NCBI GenBank assembly: GCA_002502605.1
Contig: DAPR01000037.1
Location: forward strand, 1-21,258
DNA: 21,258 nt
Direction of reading: 5' to 3'
Origin: Euryarchaeota archaeon UBA258
GTDB lineage: Archaea; Thermoplasmatota; Poseidoniia; Poseidoniales; Poseidoniaceae
Shown piece after piece: positions 6,960 to 16,026 of the stretch. Numbering within the stretch: position 1 is the stretch's first letter; every line of letters starts with the position of its first letter. The position numbers and the translations under genes are program-made. Below the pieces are notes generated by a model. It made no database searches and was not told where the DNA came from. It saw only the letters and a list, made by a program, of their open reading frames with translations.

Positions 6960-9900
6960 ACCTTGGTCAGCGTTGCGATCTCTTGTCCCATTCGCTCCAA
7001 AGCTTGCTGGGCAGCGGCTTGGTGTTGAGAACCAAGTTCCTCCCTGCTGTACCTTGCTTGCTCGAAGACGTTGTCCAGAGCGACCAATGCCTCATCAGAG
7101 ATTTGTGGCATCGCTTGACGAATGGCCATCTCGAATTCACGAACAGTTTCGAAGTCTCGGCGGAGGAACCCATGTTCTTGGAATGCAGCACAGAGGCTCT
7201 GATAGCAAGTGAAAATCGCTTCACGGATGGAATCACCAGCAGCCAAAAGTTCGGCGGTGTAGGCAAAGATTTCCGCTGCTTCTTCAAGCAACTCCTGTGA
7301 CTTCTTTCTGCGATAGAGCACGGTTCCTGCTGCTGCACCTGCAGCGATCAGGAGCGCAAGGATGTAGACCCATGTTGGAACAGGTTCAGTGACCTCGGCG
7401 TATTGGTAGTCAGGAGCCCATGGTGAATCAGCAGCCAGCGCATCGAAGTCGGCTCGGCTTTGATCCGAAAGTCGTGGGTCATCAACCAGGATTTCGAAGT
7501 ACACTTCGCCCCATTCGTCCACATCACCGTATGGTGGGTCAGAATTGAACTCGAACGCAGCAATGCCATTCTCATCAGTCAATGGTTGAATCGGTGTGGA
7601 AAGTTGTGTCCCGTTTTCATTGTACAGGTAAATCGTCACTTGGATTCCAGAGATGCCTTGATCGGTGTCTTGAGCGGTGATGATGACATTGCCAGCAACA
7701 TCTTCTTGTTCGTCTTCAATGATGTCATTGATTGACACGTCGATGTCAGCGTTGACCTTGACATAGATCAGATGACTTTGAGTCGCCCCGTTGAGGTACA
7801 AAGCATCGTTTCGTGGAGCATCGATGTGAAGGTATTGGCCTCCAGCATTGAGCCATGCTGGTGCCTTCCCACTCATCGAGAAGTTTCCGTTGTTCCAGGC
7901 AACTTGGATGTCATCCAAACAACGAGCACCTTCACGCTTTGAAACGCAATCTGAACCATTACCCAGGTACAAGGTGAGGTTGTTGAAGACTTCACCTTGA
8001 CCACCGATTTCGGCCACTGAACCAGTGAGGATAATTGGGGCAAAGACATCATCGCTTCGCACAATGATGTTCGAGGAAGTCCCATCAATGGTGATCACGG
8101 TGTTGGACCAAACGAGTGCTGTTGCGCTTGTGGACGCTTCAAGGTGAGCACTGGTACCGGCAAAGGCTACCGTGAACGTATGTTCACCGCGGGCCAGTTC
8201 CATGGTTGCAGGAACAATGGCATTCCATGTTCCATCGCCAAGGGTTGTTGCTGTTGCAACCTCCACATCATCAAGACGGATGCTGACCATCATGGATGGT
8301 AGGCCGTCGTTGTTGACGGTGTCGATGTCAAACAAGCGACCTGAAAGCGACCAAGTGTCTCCACGGGTTGAATCCCGACCTTCATCGAAGACAAGCGTGA
8401 TGTCAGATCGGTGGGCCAAGAAGAAGGTCGTATTGCCTGCATTTGAGCGGTAGTATCCTTGTGCCTCAGCTCGGGCTTCAAGCGTGTGGTTTCCAAAGGA
8501 GAAGAGGTCGGTCACGGTCCAATCGAAGGTGAAATCCCCGTTTTGGTCGGTAAGGACACTTGCCAACAGGACGCCTTCAACGGTGAGGTCCACAACATGG
8601 CCTTCAATTCCAAGCAGTTGATTGTCAACCACCGAACCGGAGATCGTGATGTTCTCTGCCACTGCAACGGGGCTTTCCATGCTCACAGTAACTTGAATTG
8701 GACTGTAGACAGTCCATGTACCCATGGACTCACTTGGGAGGTAAAAGGTCGTCCCAATGAACCTCGTTTCCAAAGTCACAGGTCCAAGAGCGGCGTCAGC
8801 TGGAACTGGATAGACCGCAGTGAATGTGCCGTTTTCATCGGTTGTGACGTTGGTCATCCATTGGCCATCAAGCCAAACTTCCACGGTGAGGCCCGGCAGC
8901 GGCGTATCAACCAAGTCAAGCAGACGACCTTGGATGGTCATGGTGTCTTCCCGATCGACGTTCCCACCGGGTGTCAAGAGCAAGATTTTGGTTGGAACGC
9001 TTACATTGAACCCAACTTGATCCATGCTTGGCATGTAGTATTCAGGATTGATTTGGTCGCCGACGCCAATTGGCTCGACCCAATCCCTTCCGCCAAGGAA
9101 GCGAACCTCAATCAAGTGAGGACCAGCGCTTGTGTCTTCTGGCAAGGTCCATCCAATGGTGAACGCACCTGTTTGAGCATCGGTTTCAATGCTGGACACG
9201 GGCACCCCATCAACGAGCAGGTGAACAACAGCAATCGAAGGGACACCGTTGGTCATCAACGGGAGACCAAGGTCATCGACAAGTGAACCATTGACGATGA
9301 ATGAGTCACCAGCAGTCAGCGTTGAAGGTGCTTCGCTGATGGTCAAATCCGTTTGACCAAGAACCACAAACTGAGTTGTGGCGTTGGAGCCAATGAGACC
9401 GGTTGTGCCAGGTATTCCACCAAATTCCACATGGATGTCAGACGGACCAACTGAGAGGTTGAATGGCACGGCAATCGTACCCGCTGCGGTACCGTTAGCG
9501 AAGGTCGTGAAGGTCGAAGGCGTGAGTCCAGGTAGGCTCACCAAGAGGGTTTGATTTCCGATTGGAGCATCCGTGTTGTCCCTCAGGAGCACTTGGAAGG
9601 ACACATTCGTCCCGCGTTCTGTGCGGTCGTTGAGCGAAGGTGCGCCAATTCCATCAAGGGAGGGCTTGACGAACAGCAGCGTTGTGAACCCTCTGCTGTC
9701 AAAGGTCTCGTTCGCTGTTGATCCAACATAGTAGTTGACGTTCGGAATGTAGGTGGCTGCGATGGTGTTGTTGCCTGCTGGGAAACTTGCTCCAAGCGTA
9801 ATGGTAGCGCTCCAAACGCCCCCGATGCCAACGGTTCCACCGTTCACTGTGAAGCCAACTGGCTGGTCGTTCACGGCAAACAGAATGTTTGCAGGAAGCA

Positions 9901-12900
9901 GCGAACCATCCCGCTGTTCAAGGCCGGAGTTGTTGTCACTGAGCACTGTTCCGCTGACGTTGAACGAAGTACCAGCAACAGGATTTGCCGCGATTGGGTC
10001 AACGACCAAGATGGTGGTAGACCGGATGGTGATCGATGAAAGATTGACGTTGGTCGCCAGAAGGTCTGACGAACCGTTGAACACCAAGTTCACGTTGATC
10101 AATCCAAGTGGATGACTTGTCGGAATCAAGTAGGTGAAATTGGCGAACCCTCCGCCATCGGTTTGTGTTCCGGGCAACCAAGTTTCATGGAATTCAATGT
10201 CCACATCATAGGACCCTAACGGAAGGAAAAGGTTGGATGATTCGACAAGTCGAGCGCTGATGTTCACCTCATCGCCACGGTTGACGAGGATTGGATTGAG
10301 TGGTTGTATGTTTTCAAACCGAGAGACACCCATGACCAAGATGCCATTTTGTGTGCTTGCGGTAAGGTAGAACGGTGAAGAGCCTTCAACAACTGAGAGC
10401 ACAAGCACCTTGTTTCCACGGACGGTTCCGTTTCCAGAAGTATCGGTTGGGATGCTCATGTTGAATGTACCATTCGGAGAGGTCTGGTAATTTGGAACCA
10501 ACAATTCTTCAGGGTTGCTGAGCCAGAAGGCGCTCATTTGAACCGGAGCGATCAGCGGACGAGAGGCGTTGTCGCCATCGAGCACTTGCCCTAGGACGTT
10601 GAAGTTTAATCCCGCGGTGACGGTGCTTGGAACACTATCAATTCTGAAATCACTCGGCACCTGCACTGTGAGGTTGACGAGTGTGGAGTTTCCTGTTCGC
10701 CTTGTGCTACCGGTTGCCAACGGGTCGGTAAGATCGTCGTAGACAACCATCAGGACATCGTAATAGCCTGGTGCAATTCCAGATGCGGTCCAACCCACAC
10801 CTGCAAATCCAGCAGCATCGCTGATCGCCGTGCCTATGGAGACATTGGTGTTGCCATAGTCGAAGATGAACTCCACTGATGCATCACTCACATTGGAATC
10901 GTCCGCAACATCGGTGATGGTTGCGTTGAAATCAATTGTACCGTTCATCTCCACAATGAGATTTCTTCGATCGGTTGAGACGACGAATTCAGATTCAAAC
11001 CCGACAAGGGTCGAAGGAGGAACCGGAAGTGCTGGTGGGACCGTTGTGTCAACATAGCGATAGTACGCCCCTCCAATGGGCGCCTGAGAGTCGAAATCCA
11101 TGTCCAGAATAAAGTCGTAGGCGTTCGAAGGGCTTGTGGTTGGCACGGTAAAGCTCAGGTTGTATTCGCTTGTGGTGTTGTTCAGAAGACCTTGAGACAA
11201 ATCGATTGGAGCCCCCTCAAGGGTTGTCATGAACAATGAAAGCATGGTGATGTTGTCGCCAAGCACCTTACGGTTGGTGTGAACAGCATCGAAAATATCT
11301 CCGAAGATGTAGGATGAATTGCCAATGTGAGTCCAATCTTGGGCTAACGTGATGTTCCAATCCACTTCAGCAGCAACCCGTACAGACCCTTGCCCAATCG
11401 ATGCCTGATACAAGTCAGAACCGTTGAAGCTGATGTCAAGAAGATAGTCGCCTGCATACATGTCAGCATCGAGGAACCAGTTCAGGGTGATGGTTTCACT
11501 TTCTGGATCGACGGTCGTGTTGACCCAGGTCCCGTTGAAGGTGAAGTCGAAGTTGCCTGAAGCAAGCAAATCAGTGTCAACCCCTCGGTGATCGGTCATG
11601 GAAATCAGAACCACTGATTCAGTACCTCTCAACTGAGAAACCGATTGTGTGCTGAATTGCAGCCAACCTCGCAAGAGATACGGAGCGCCTGAAGACATGT
11701 TAGCGTCGTCTGTTGCTTCGATTGAATCGGGGAAGAAGCGAACTTGTAGTTCGATTTCACCCGCGCTGATTTGAGCGACACCCGCTGTGAGGAAGTGCTG
11801 TACAGAGAAGGTACCGTTCACCGTTTGGTTGAAAATTTCAATCCAATCGGTTCCGCTGCCATTTGAGCGCATCGAGAACGAGAGGTTCCCGAGCATCGAC
11901 ACAGGATTTGCGCCGGAGGTCACTGCTGAACCATTGACCCAAATGTTGTCGTCGATGAGGATGATGCTGTTGTTGGAGAGCGGCCCTTCAAGCGTCGCCG
12001 TAAGGGTTGGTGCGTCACGCACATCCAGCACAATCGCCTTGGTGGAAGGCAGCAAGTGGAATTGAATTGGGGTAATCGATGGCTCAGACGTGTCTTGCCA
12101 GCCTGAGAAACCAAGAGTTGCTGAAAGATTGGTTTTTGTTTCCAAAGGATCAAGCTCAACTTCGAAACTCCAGTCGCCGCCAAATCCGATGCTGGTGGTC
12201 ATGTTCACGAGTCCATCGACCGAAGAGGTGTAGGTCAACCAGACCTCGGGCACAGTGTCTTGGCCGGCAATCGAGGCAATGACATTCATTGGTGCATTCT
12301 CCAAAGAGAGGGTTCCTGTGATGATTGTGGTCGCACCAGCCCCTACGACAGGAGCGTCGATGGCGTTTGGCCCGGTATGGTTGATGAGGGAATCATCGGT
12401 GACGTTGATGAAGCCATCAAAGATGATACCATCTTCAGATACATACCCTGATTGGAGGTGCTTGATGACAATTCGATGGATACCTGGTGCACCCGGTTCA
12501 AGCGGATTACCAATGATTTCGAAGGTGCCGTTTTCGTCTGTGATGACGGCGCCCATCTCGTAACTTGGAATCGCTGCAGGCCCGGGTACACCGCCAGCTT
12601 CAGCGAGCGGTACGAGGTAGCCAACCATTGGCAAGTCAGGAATTGGTGTTCCATTTTCGACAAAGCGCAGTTGGCCTGTCACGTTGAGGGATGAGGTGAG
12701 GTCTCGGTCCCACACAAGCGAGGAGATGGTCTGATTGACGATCTCAATCTCTTCAGCAGGTGGGCATGCGTCAAACGCAATCCAACCGAGGTCAGTGTTT
12801 CCGTTAGCGCTGTTCTGCTGCAAGCGAACTTCACCCCAAGTGGTTCGATCTTCTGGGAAGACGGCGTAGCCATCACCGTTCCAAGTGCCGCCGGCAAATC

Positions 12901-15900
12901 CACTGACATAGCGTGCGGGAAGTCCAGCAAGGCGGGCCATGGTGACGAATGCGGTGTTGAATTCATTGCATGTTCCTTCTTTAGCTGCTTCGATGAGAAC
13001 AACGCTGAGGTCTTCCGAGGATGGAATTCCTGAGCCGTTGTAATTACGCTTGAATTCTGTTGTTGCGTTTCCGTCTGTGAGGAAGGTCTGCAAGGCCAAT
13101 GCGCTGTCATAGGCATTGGTTGCTCCGGCTTCAGTGATCACAGCGTTGGTGACGTTGAGCAATGAGGAAAGCGGGTTACTCAAATTGCTCATTTGTGGAG
13201 GAGTAGCCAATTCATAGGCGAAGCCTTGGCCAGGAACTGTGGTTGAAGCAAGCGTAGCCCAATCAAAGTAGAACTCAGGTTGTTGAATGAAAATTTCTTG
13301 AATCGGTCCAGCGATGATGTTGACATTGTGCGTGTCATTGGAACGGTCGAGTTCTCCGGCCGGGTCGACATAAAACGACATGTTCGACCATGAAGCGGGC
13401 AACGCCAGCCCTCCTGTGACTGGCGGATTGTTGTAGGTGATGATCCATTCGACCGTGTCGTTGGCGAAGGCCATGTCTGCGAGGTGGGTGAAGTTGGAAG
13501 AAGGCAAAATCACAGTTTCAGCAGGGTGCACCTCAGCGATGTGAGCATAGGCGGTACCTGTGTAGAAGTCGTTGGTGTATTGTCGCCAGCGTTGAGTGGC
13601 GTCCAAATCGACCACACCGGTGCTGTTGTTGGCCCAGAAGACGACTTCAGAAGCGACCAAATCGTCGCTTGGATCGAACGGGTCAAACGGACTTCCAAGG
13701 CAGTTAATGACCCAGAATTCCTGTGTGCATTCCAATCCATCAATCATACCTCCACCGTCGGTATCTGGGTTGGTCCAATCTGTCCCAGTCTGGTTTTCAA
13801 CTGCATCAGGAATGGTGTCGCCATCGAAGTCGGACGGAAGAAGGTCGTCGGCGGGATTGTTTTCCGGGTTGGTGCCATCGAAGTATTCGGTCCGGTCTGC
13901 CACGCCACCAGAATCGGTGTCTGCTTGAGCATCATCGGTGACCCATGCATCGGTTGATCCGTTGTTAATGCCAATGTACACAAGGTCACATCCCGTGCTT
14001 GTTTCGAAGTAATTGTTCAACCCATCTTCGTCATCATCAAGCAGATTTGTACACGGCTCGTTAGGATCCGTGTTGCCAAAGACTTCATCGAAATCATTTG
14101 CACCGTCGCCATCGCTGTCAACAAGCGTAGGGTTGGAGAACCAACCAAAGGTGCCGAGCAGTTCTTGCCAATCTGCAAGACCGTCACCGTCGCTGTCTGC
14201 ATAATCATCGTCACAGTATTGACGGGTGTTGGCGATGCTTCCGTCTGCTGTCGCAGCGGTGTGGCAGAACGAACCATTGCGGTTCGAAACTTGAGTTGCT
14301 GTGCCTGGGGAGATTGAGACGCCTTGGACAACGTCGTTGACAACCGTCGAATAGGCGAACGGCGTCCACGTACCCGATATGTTGAACCAACCCACACCTC
14401 CTGCTGGATTGAACCCACTGCCATCAGCAACGTCAAGTTGGCCATTACCGTTGTTGAAGGTGACAATTGTGGTTTCGAAATTCACCAGTGAATCACAAGG
14501 GTCGGTTCCATGGGAGACGTTTCGCTCATCACCGTCATTGATGCCGCCGAAATCTGTATCAGCGATGTCCCATAAGGTGCAAGAGAGGTTTTCTTCCCAA
14601 TTTTGAATGCCGTCGTTGTCTTCATCACCTGAATCCTCTCGTCGAGTCGGGTCTGTTTCACCAGCGTCGACCACGCCGTTGGAGTTGAGGTCTTCTTCAC
14701 CGTCATCGAAAGCGTCACCATCGGTGTTGTTGTTTCGTGGGTCGGTTGCTTGTGCAGGGTTCCCGTATTGGCCAGAAACTTCGACACCGTCGTTGATGCC
14801 GTCGCCGTCTGTATCCGAGGAAGTTGGATCGGTAAGCAGGGTCAACGCTTCCAGAGAATCGTTCAGCCCGTCACCATCTGTATCTGCCCGTTGAGGGTTG
14901 GTTGAGGTGATGCCGTCAACTTCAGCCGTAAAGGTCGCACAACCACCCGGTCCAACACCATTGACTGGATCACAGGGTGAAGTGGTTTCAGTCACCAAGC
15001 CATCAGGCCCGTTGCGGAAACACGGTGATGCACCACACATTGTGGTCCATGTAGGGTTGACGTATTCCATCAAATTGGTCAGACCATCGCCATCGGGGTC
15101 GCCGTTTGGCCCGTCATCGTTGGTTGGATTTGTTGCGTTGAGACCGTTTGCAGCTTCCCAGCCATCGTCCATACCATCGCCGTCTGTGTCCCATCCAGCT
15201 ACGTCTTCGTCTTCGATGCCATCACCGTCGTCGTCATTGGATGAACAATCTGCATCGCCATCGTTGTCTGGGTCTGCCGAGTCGACAAAGCCGTCTTTGT
15301 CATCATCAAAGCCGTTGGTGCAGATGTTTCCGACTGGATCTTCATCGCAAAGAATCACTGAACCGGTTCCGTCGTTTCCGCTGTCACCGCAGCCGGGCCG
15401 GTTGTATTGGAGGGCGTTTTCCTCGTCCCAGTCGTTGACTGGCACAGTGCCGTTCCACCACACACCATTGTCAAGCACACCTGAGGTGCTTGCAATGTCC
15501 CATGAAGTGGGTTGGAGGTAGGAGTATTCCTGAAGATTGGACATGCCATCGCCGTCGGGGTCACCGACCGCACCGTCGCCACCCGAACTGGAAAGAGGGT
15601 CAAGACCGTACTGCCATTCCCACCCATCGGGCAGGCCGTCGTTATCGGAATCGGGATCGTTGGGTTGTGTGTTCATGAGGTACTCGAGACCGTAAGTGAG
15701 GCCGTCACCATCCTGGTCACTCGCCGCGAGGGCATCGTACGTACCGTACTGAATTGAAGCAAAAGTAGAGAACAACATCAGAGCAACCAATGCCACAGAT
15801 TTGATGCTGTCGCGGTGCTCCAAAATTTGCCATTGAGAGCGCGGCTTCGAGGGGGAAGAAGGCGTACGCATGGTTGTCACAAGCGTTGGGCTGTTTTGAT

Positions 15901-15907
15901 GCCTCAT
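6947..15907 (-). CDS. Giant secreted membrane-anchored protein: Ca-type repeats, transglutaminase-like domain, Ig-like array, DUF4129-like tail
   Basis: About 2,986 residues. Order: basic N-terminus and hydrophobic signal segment (SIKSVALVALMLFSTFASIQ, about residues 33-55); about 17 DxDGDG-type thrombospondin-3-like repeats (15718-13725); a linker; a transglutaminase-like domain with Cys980 in EGTCNEF and Asp1046 in FDACP; about 15 Ig-like/regulatory-like beta units (12715-7430); a membrane helix (VYILALLIAAGAAAGTVLY) with a following RRKK stop; and a 120-residue cytoplasmic DUF4129-like domain (RYSREEL near its end). Where transglutaminases have HxW, this protein has TTW (T1022), so the catalytic His is missing. 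Dozens of NxS/T sequons suggest N-glycosylation. Start: ATG 15907 is chosen over ATG 15871; neither has a Shine-Dalgarno motif, and the frame is open to 16030 without signal-like sequence. It lies 119 bases behind the 978-residue surface gene. The exact function is unknown. Confidence 0.9.
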   Translation of the reverse strand: MRHQNSPTLVTTMRTPSSPSKPRSQWQILEHRDSIKSVALVALMLFSTFASIQYGTYDALAASDQDGDGLTYGLEYLMNTQPNDPDSDNDGLPDGWEWQYGLDPLSSSGGDGAVGDPDGDGMSNLQEYSYLQPTSWDIASTSGVLDNGVWWNGTVPVNDWDEENALQYNRPGCGDSGNDGTGSVILCDEDPVGNICTNGFDDDKDGFVDSADPDNDGDADCSSNDDDGDGIEDEDVAGWDTDGDGMDDGWEAANGLNATNPTNDDGPNGDPDGDGLTNLMEYVNPTWTTMCGASPCFRNGPDGLVTETTSPCDPVNGVGPGGCATFTAEVDGITSTNPQRADTDGDGLNDSLEALTLLTDPTSSDTDGDGINDGVEVSGQYGNPAQATDPRNNNTDGDAFDDGEEDLNSNGVVDAGETDPTRREDSGDEDNDGIQNWEENLSCTLWDIADTDFGGINDGDERNVSHGTDPCDSLVNFETTIVTFNNGNGQLDVADGSGFNPAGGVGWFNISGTWTPFAYSTVVNDVVQGVSISPGTATQVSNRNGSFCHTAATADGSIANTRQYCDDDYADSDGDGLADWQELLGTFGWFSNPTLVDSDGDGANDFDEVFGNTDPNEPCTNLLDDDEDGLNNYFETSTGCDLVYIGINNGSTDAWVTDDAQADTDSGGVADRTEYFDGTNPENNPADDLLPSDFDGDTIPDAVENQTGTDWTNPDTDGGGMIDGLECTQEFWVINCLGSPFDPFDPSDDLVASEVVFWANNSTGVVDLDATQRWRQYTNDFYTGTAYAHIAEVHPAETVILPSSNFTHLADMAFANDTVEWIITYNNPPVTGGLALPASWSNMSFYVDPAGELDRSNDTHNVNIIAGPIQEIFIQQPEFYFDWATLASTTVPGQGFAYELATPPQMSNLSNPLSSLLNVTNAVITEAGATNAYDSALALQTFLTDGNATTEFKRNYNGSGIPSSEDLSVVLIEAAKEGTCNEFNTAFVTMARLAGLPARYVSGFAGGTWNGDGYAVFPEDRTTWGEVRLQQNSANGNTDLGWIAFDACPPAEEIEIVNQTISSLVWDRDLTSSLNVTGQLRFVENGTPIPDLPMVGYLVPLAEAGGVPGPAAIPSYEMGAVITDENGTFEIIGNPLEPGAPGIHRIVIKHLQSGYVSEDGIIFDGFINVTDDSLINHTGPNAIDAPVVGAGATTIITGTLSLENAPMNVIASIAGQDTVPEVWLTYTSSVDGLVNMTTSIGFGGDWSFEVELDPLETKTNLSATLGFSGWQDTSEPSITPIQFHLLPSTKAIVLDVRDAPTLTATLEGPLSNNSIILIDDNIWVNGSAVTSGANPVSMLGNLSFSMRSNGSGTDWIEIFNQTVNGTFSVQHFLTAGVAQISAGEIELQVRFFPDSIEATDDANMSSGAPYLLRGWLQFSTQSVSQLRGTESVVLISMTDHRGVDTDLLASGNFDFTFNGTWVNTTVDPESETITLNWFLDADMYAGDYLLDISFNGSDLYQASIGQGSVRVAAEVDWNITLAQDWTHIGNSSYIFGDIFDAVHTNRKVLGDNITMLSLFMTTLEGAPIDLSQGLLNNTTSEYNLSFTVPTTSPSNAYDFILDMDFDSQAPIGGAYYRYVDTTVPPALPVPPSTLVGFESEFVVSTDRRNLIVEMNGTIDFNATITDVADDSNVSDASVEFIFDYGNTNVSIGTAISDAAGFAGVGWTASGIAPGYYDVLMVVYDDLTDPLATGSTRRTGNSTLVNLTVQVPSDFRIDSVPSTVTAGLNFNVLGQVLDGDNASRPLIAPVQMSAFWLSNPEELLVPNYQTSPNGTFNMSIPTDTSGNGTVRGNKVLVLSVVEGSSPFYLTASTQNGILVMGVSRFENIQPLNPILVNRGDEVNISARLVESSNLFLPLGSYDVDIEFHETWLPGTQTDGGGFANFTYLIPTSHPLGLINVNLVFNGSSDLLATNVNLSSITIRSTTILVVDPIAANPVAGTSFNVSGTVLSDNNSGLEQRDGSLLPANILFAVNDQPVGFTVNGGTVGIGGVWSATITLGASFPAGNNTIAATYIPNVNYYVGSTANETFDSRGFTTLLFVKPSLDGIGAPSLNDRTERGTNVSFQVLLRDNTDAPIGNQTLLVSLPGLTPSTFTTFANGTAAGTIAVPFNLSVGPSDIHVEFGGIPGTTGLIGSNATTQFVVLGQTDLTISEAPSTLTAGDSFIVNGSLVDDLGLPLMTNGVPSIAVVHLLVDGVPVSSIETDAQTGAFTIGWTLPEDTSAGPHLIEVRFLGGRDWVEPIGVGDQINPEYYMPSMDQVGFNVSVPTKILLLTPGGNVDREDTMTIQGRLLDLVDTPLPGLTVEVWLDGQWMTNVTTDENGTFTAVYPVPADAALGPVTLETRFIGTTFYLPSESMGTWTVYSPIQVTVSMESPVAVAENITISGSVVDNQLLGIEGHVVDLTVEGVLLASVLTDQNGDFTFDWTVTDLFSFGNHTLEARAEAQGYYRSNAGNTTFFLAHRSDITLVFDEGRDSTRGDTWSLSGRLFDIDTVNNDGLPSMMVSIRLDDVEVATATTLGDGTWNAIVPATMELARGEHTFTVAFAGTSAHLEASTSATALVWSNTVITIDGTSSNIIVRSDDVFAPIILTGSVAEIGGQGEVFNNLTLYLGNGSDCVSKREGARCLDDIQVAWNNGNFSMSGKAPAWLNAGGQYLHIDAPRNDALYLNGATQSHLIYVKVNADIDVSINDIIEDEQEDVAGNVIITAQDTDQGISGIQVTIYLYNENGTQLSTPIQPLTDENGIAAFEFNSDPPYGDVDEWGEVYFEILVDDPRLSDQSRADFDALAADSPWAPDYQYAEVTEPVPTWVYILALLIAAGAAAGTVLYRRKKSQELLEEAAEIFAYTAELLAAGDSIREAIFTCYQSLCAAFQEHGFLRRDFETVREFEMAIRQAMPQISDEALVALDNVFEQARYSREELGSQHQAAAQQALERMGQEIATLTKVPAR
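6950..7318 (-). other. Cytoplasmic DUF4129-like domain and adjacent membrane helix of the giant protein
   Basis: After the helix and RRKK, the last 120 residues are helical. They match the DUF4129 layout seen at the C-terminus of TgpA-type transglutaminase proteins: a helix with repeated Ala/Leu, then HGFLRRDFETVREFEMAI (family pattern G-x-x-R-R-x-x-E-T-x-x-E-F), then a helix ending VFEQARYSREEL. The combination with a transglutaminase-like ectodomain supports the assignment. Similarity was judged by eye. Confidence 0.65.
7430..12715 (-). repeat. Array of Ig-like / carboxypeptidase-regulatory-like beta repeats in the giant gene
   Basis: About 1,750 residues built from units of roughly 90-120 residues. 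Typical units begin with a phrase like TAGDSFIVNGSLVDDLGLPL, contain a strand with a V-x-V/L-D-G-turn, an N/D-E-N-G-T/D-F strand (for example TDENGTFTAV, TDQNGDFTFDW), and end in LExRF-x-G. I count about 15 units, the boundaries being approximate. Such arrays usually form rods that extend a binding domain away from the cell. Units are diverged, with no near-identical DNA copies. Confidence 0.75.
12760..13130 (-). other. Transglutaminase-like domain lacking the catalytic histidine
   Basis: The nucleophile region reads EGTCNEFNTAFVTMARLAG and LPARYVSGF, close to the family pattern G-x-C-x-x-F-A-x-A-F-x-x-L-x-R-A-x-G-I-P-A-R-x-V-x-G. The next block is DRTTWGEVRL, where active members read AHAWVEV; the His position (codon 12842-12844) encodes Thr. 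The Asp block FDACP is present (codon 12770-12772). There is no other His between the Cys and the Asp, so a shifted alignment does not rescue it. Confidence 0.75.
13725..15718 (-). repeat. Thrombospondin-3-like calcium-binding repeat region
   Basis: About 17 acidic motifs of the type D-x-D-G-D-G-x-x-D/N-x-x-E occur across 660 residues, for example DSDGDGLADWQEL, DTDGDGINDGVEV and DPDGDGMSNLQEY. A Cys-bounded stretch with DDDKDGFVDSADPDNDGDAD resembles MopE-type metal-binding repeats. Such repeats fold around calcium ions. The region lies directly after the signal segment, so it would be the outermost N-terminal part of the ectodomain. Confidence 0.8.
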
Positions 15908-15936
15908 AAGGGAAATGGTACGATGTTCATACAATG

Positions 15937-15949
15937 CTCTTTTTTTAAC
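15937..15949 (-). promoter_or_regulatory. AT-rich TATA-like element before the giant gene
   Basis: On the minus strand this reads GTTAAAAAAAGAG, 30-42 bases before the ATG at 15907. It could position transcription near 15918 and give the giant gene its own promoter, in addition to read-through from the gene upstream. The evidence is composition and spacing only. Confidence 0.35.
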
Positions 15950-16026
15950 GGTAAAATGGGCATCCGTCCCGCAGAGAAAACAACTCGCAGTAGCCCGAAA
16001 AGTGAGCGGGTTTGAACCCTGAGACC

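Noticed and set aside
8459..9286. Plus-strand ORF of 275 codons inside the giant gene
   Set aside because: It is antisense to clear Ig-like units. The giant frame shows family motifs throughout, whereas the antisense product shows none.
13725..15718. Regular short DNA repeats (GTCACCATC/GTCGCCGTC-like) suggesting a CRISPR or satellite
   Set aside because: They are the codons of the DxDGDG protein repeats: spacing is irregular, copies are diverged and the reading frame is unbroken.
15990..16020. T-arm-like GGGTTTGAACCC before the giant gene
   Set aside because: The loop sequence is wrong for a T loop and no cloverleaf can be formed. It falls in the spacer after the surface-protein stop.
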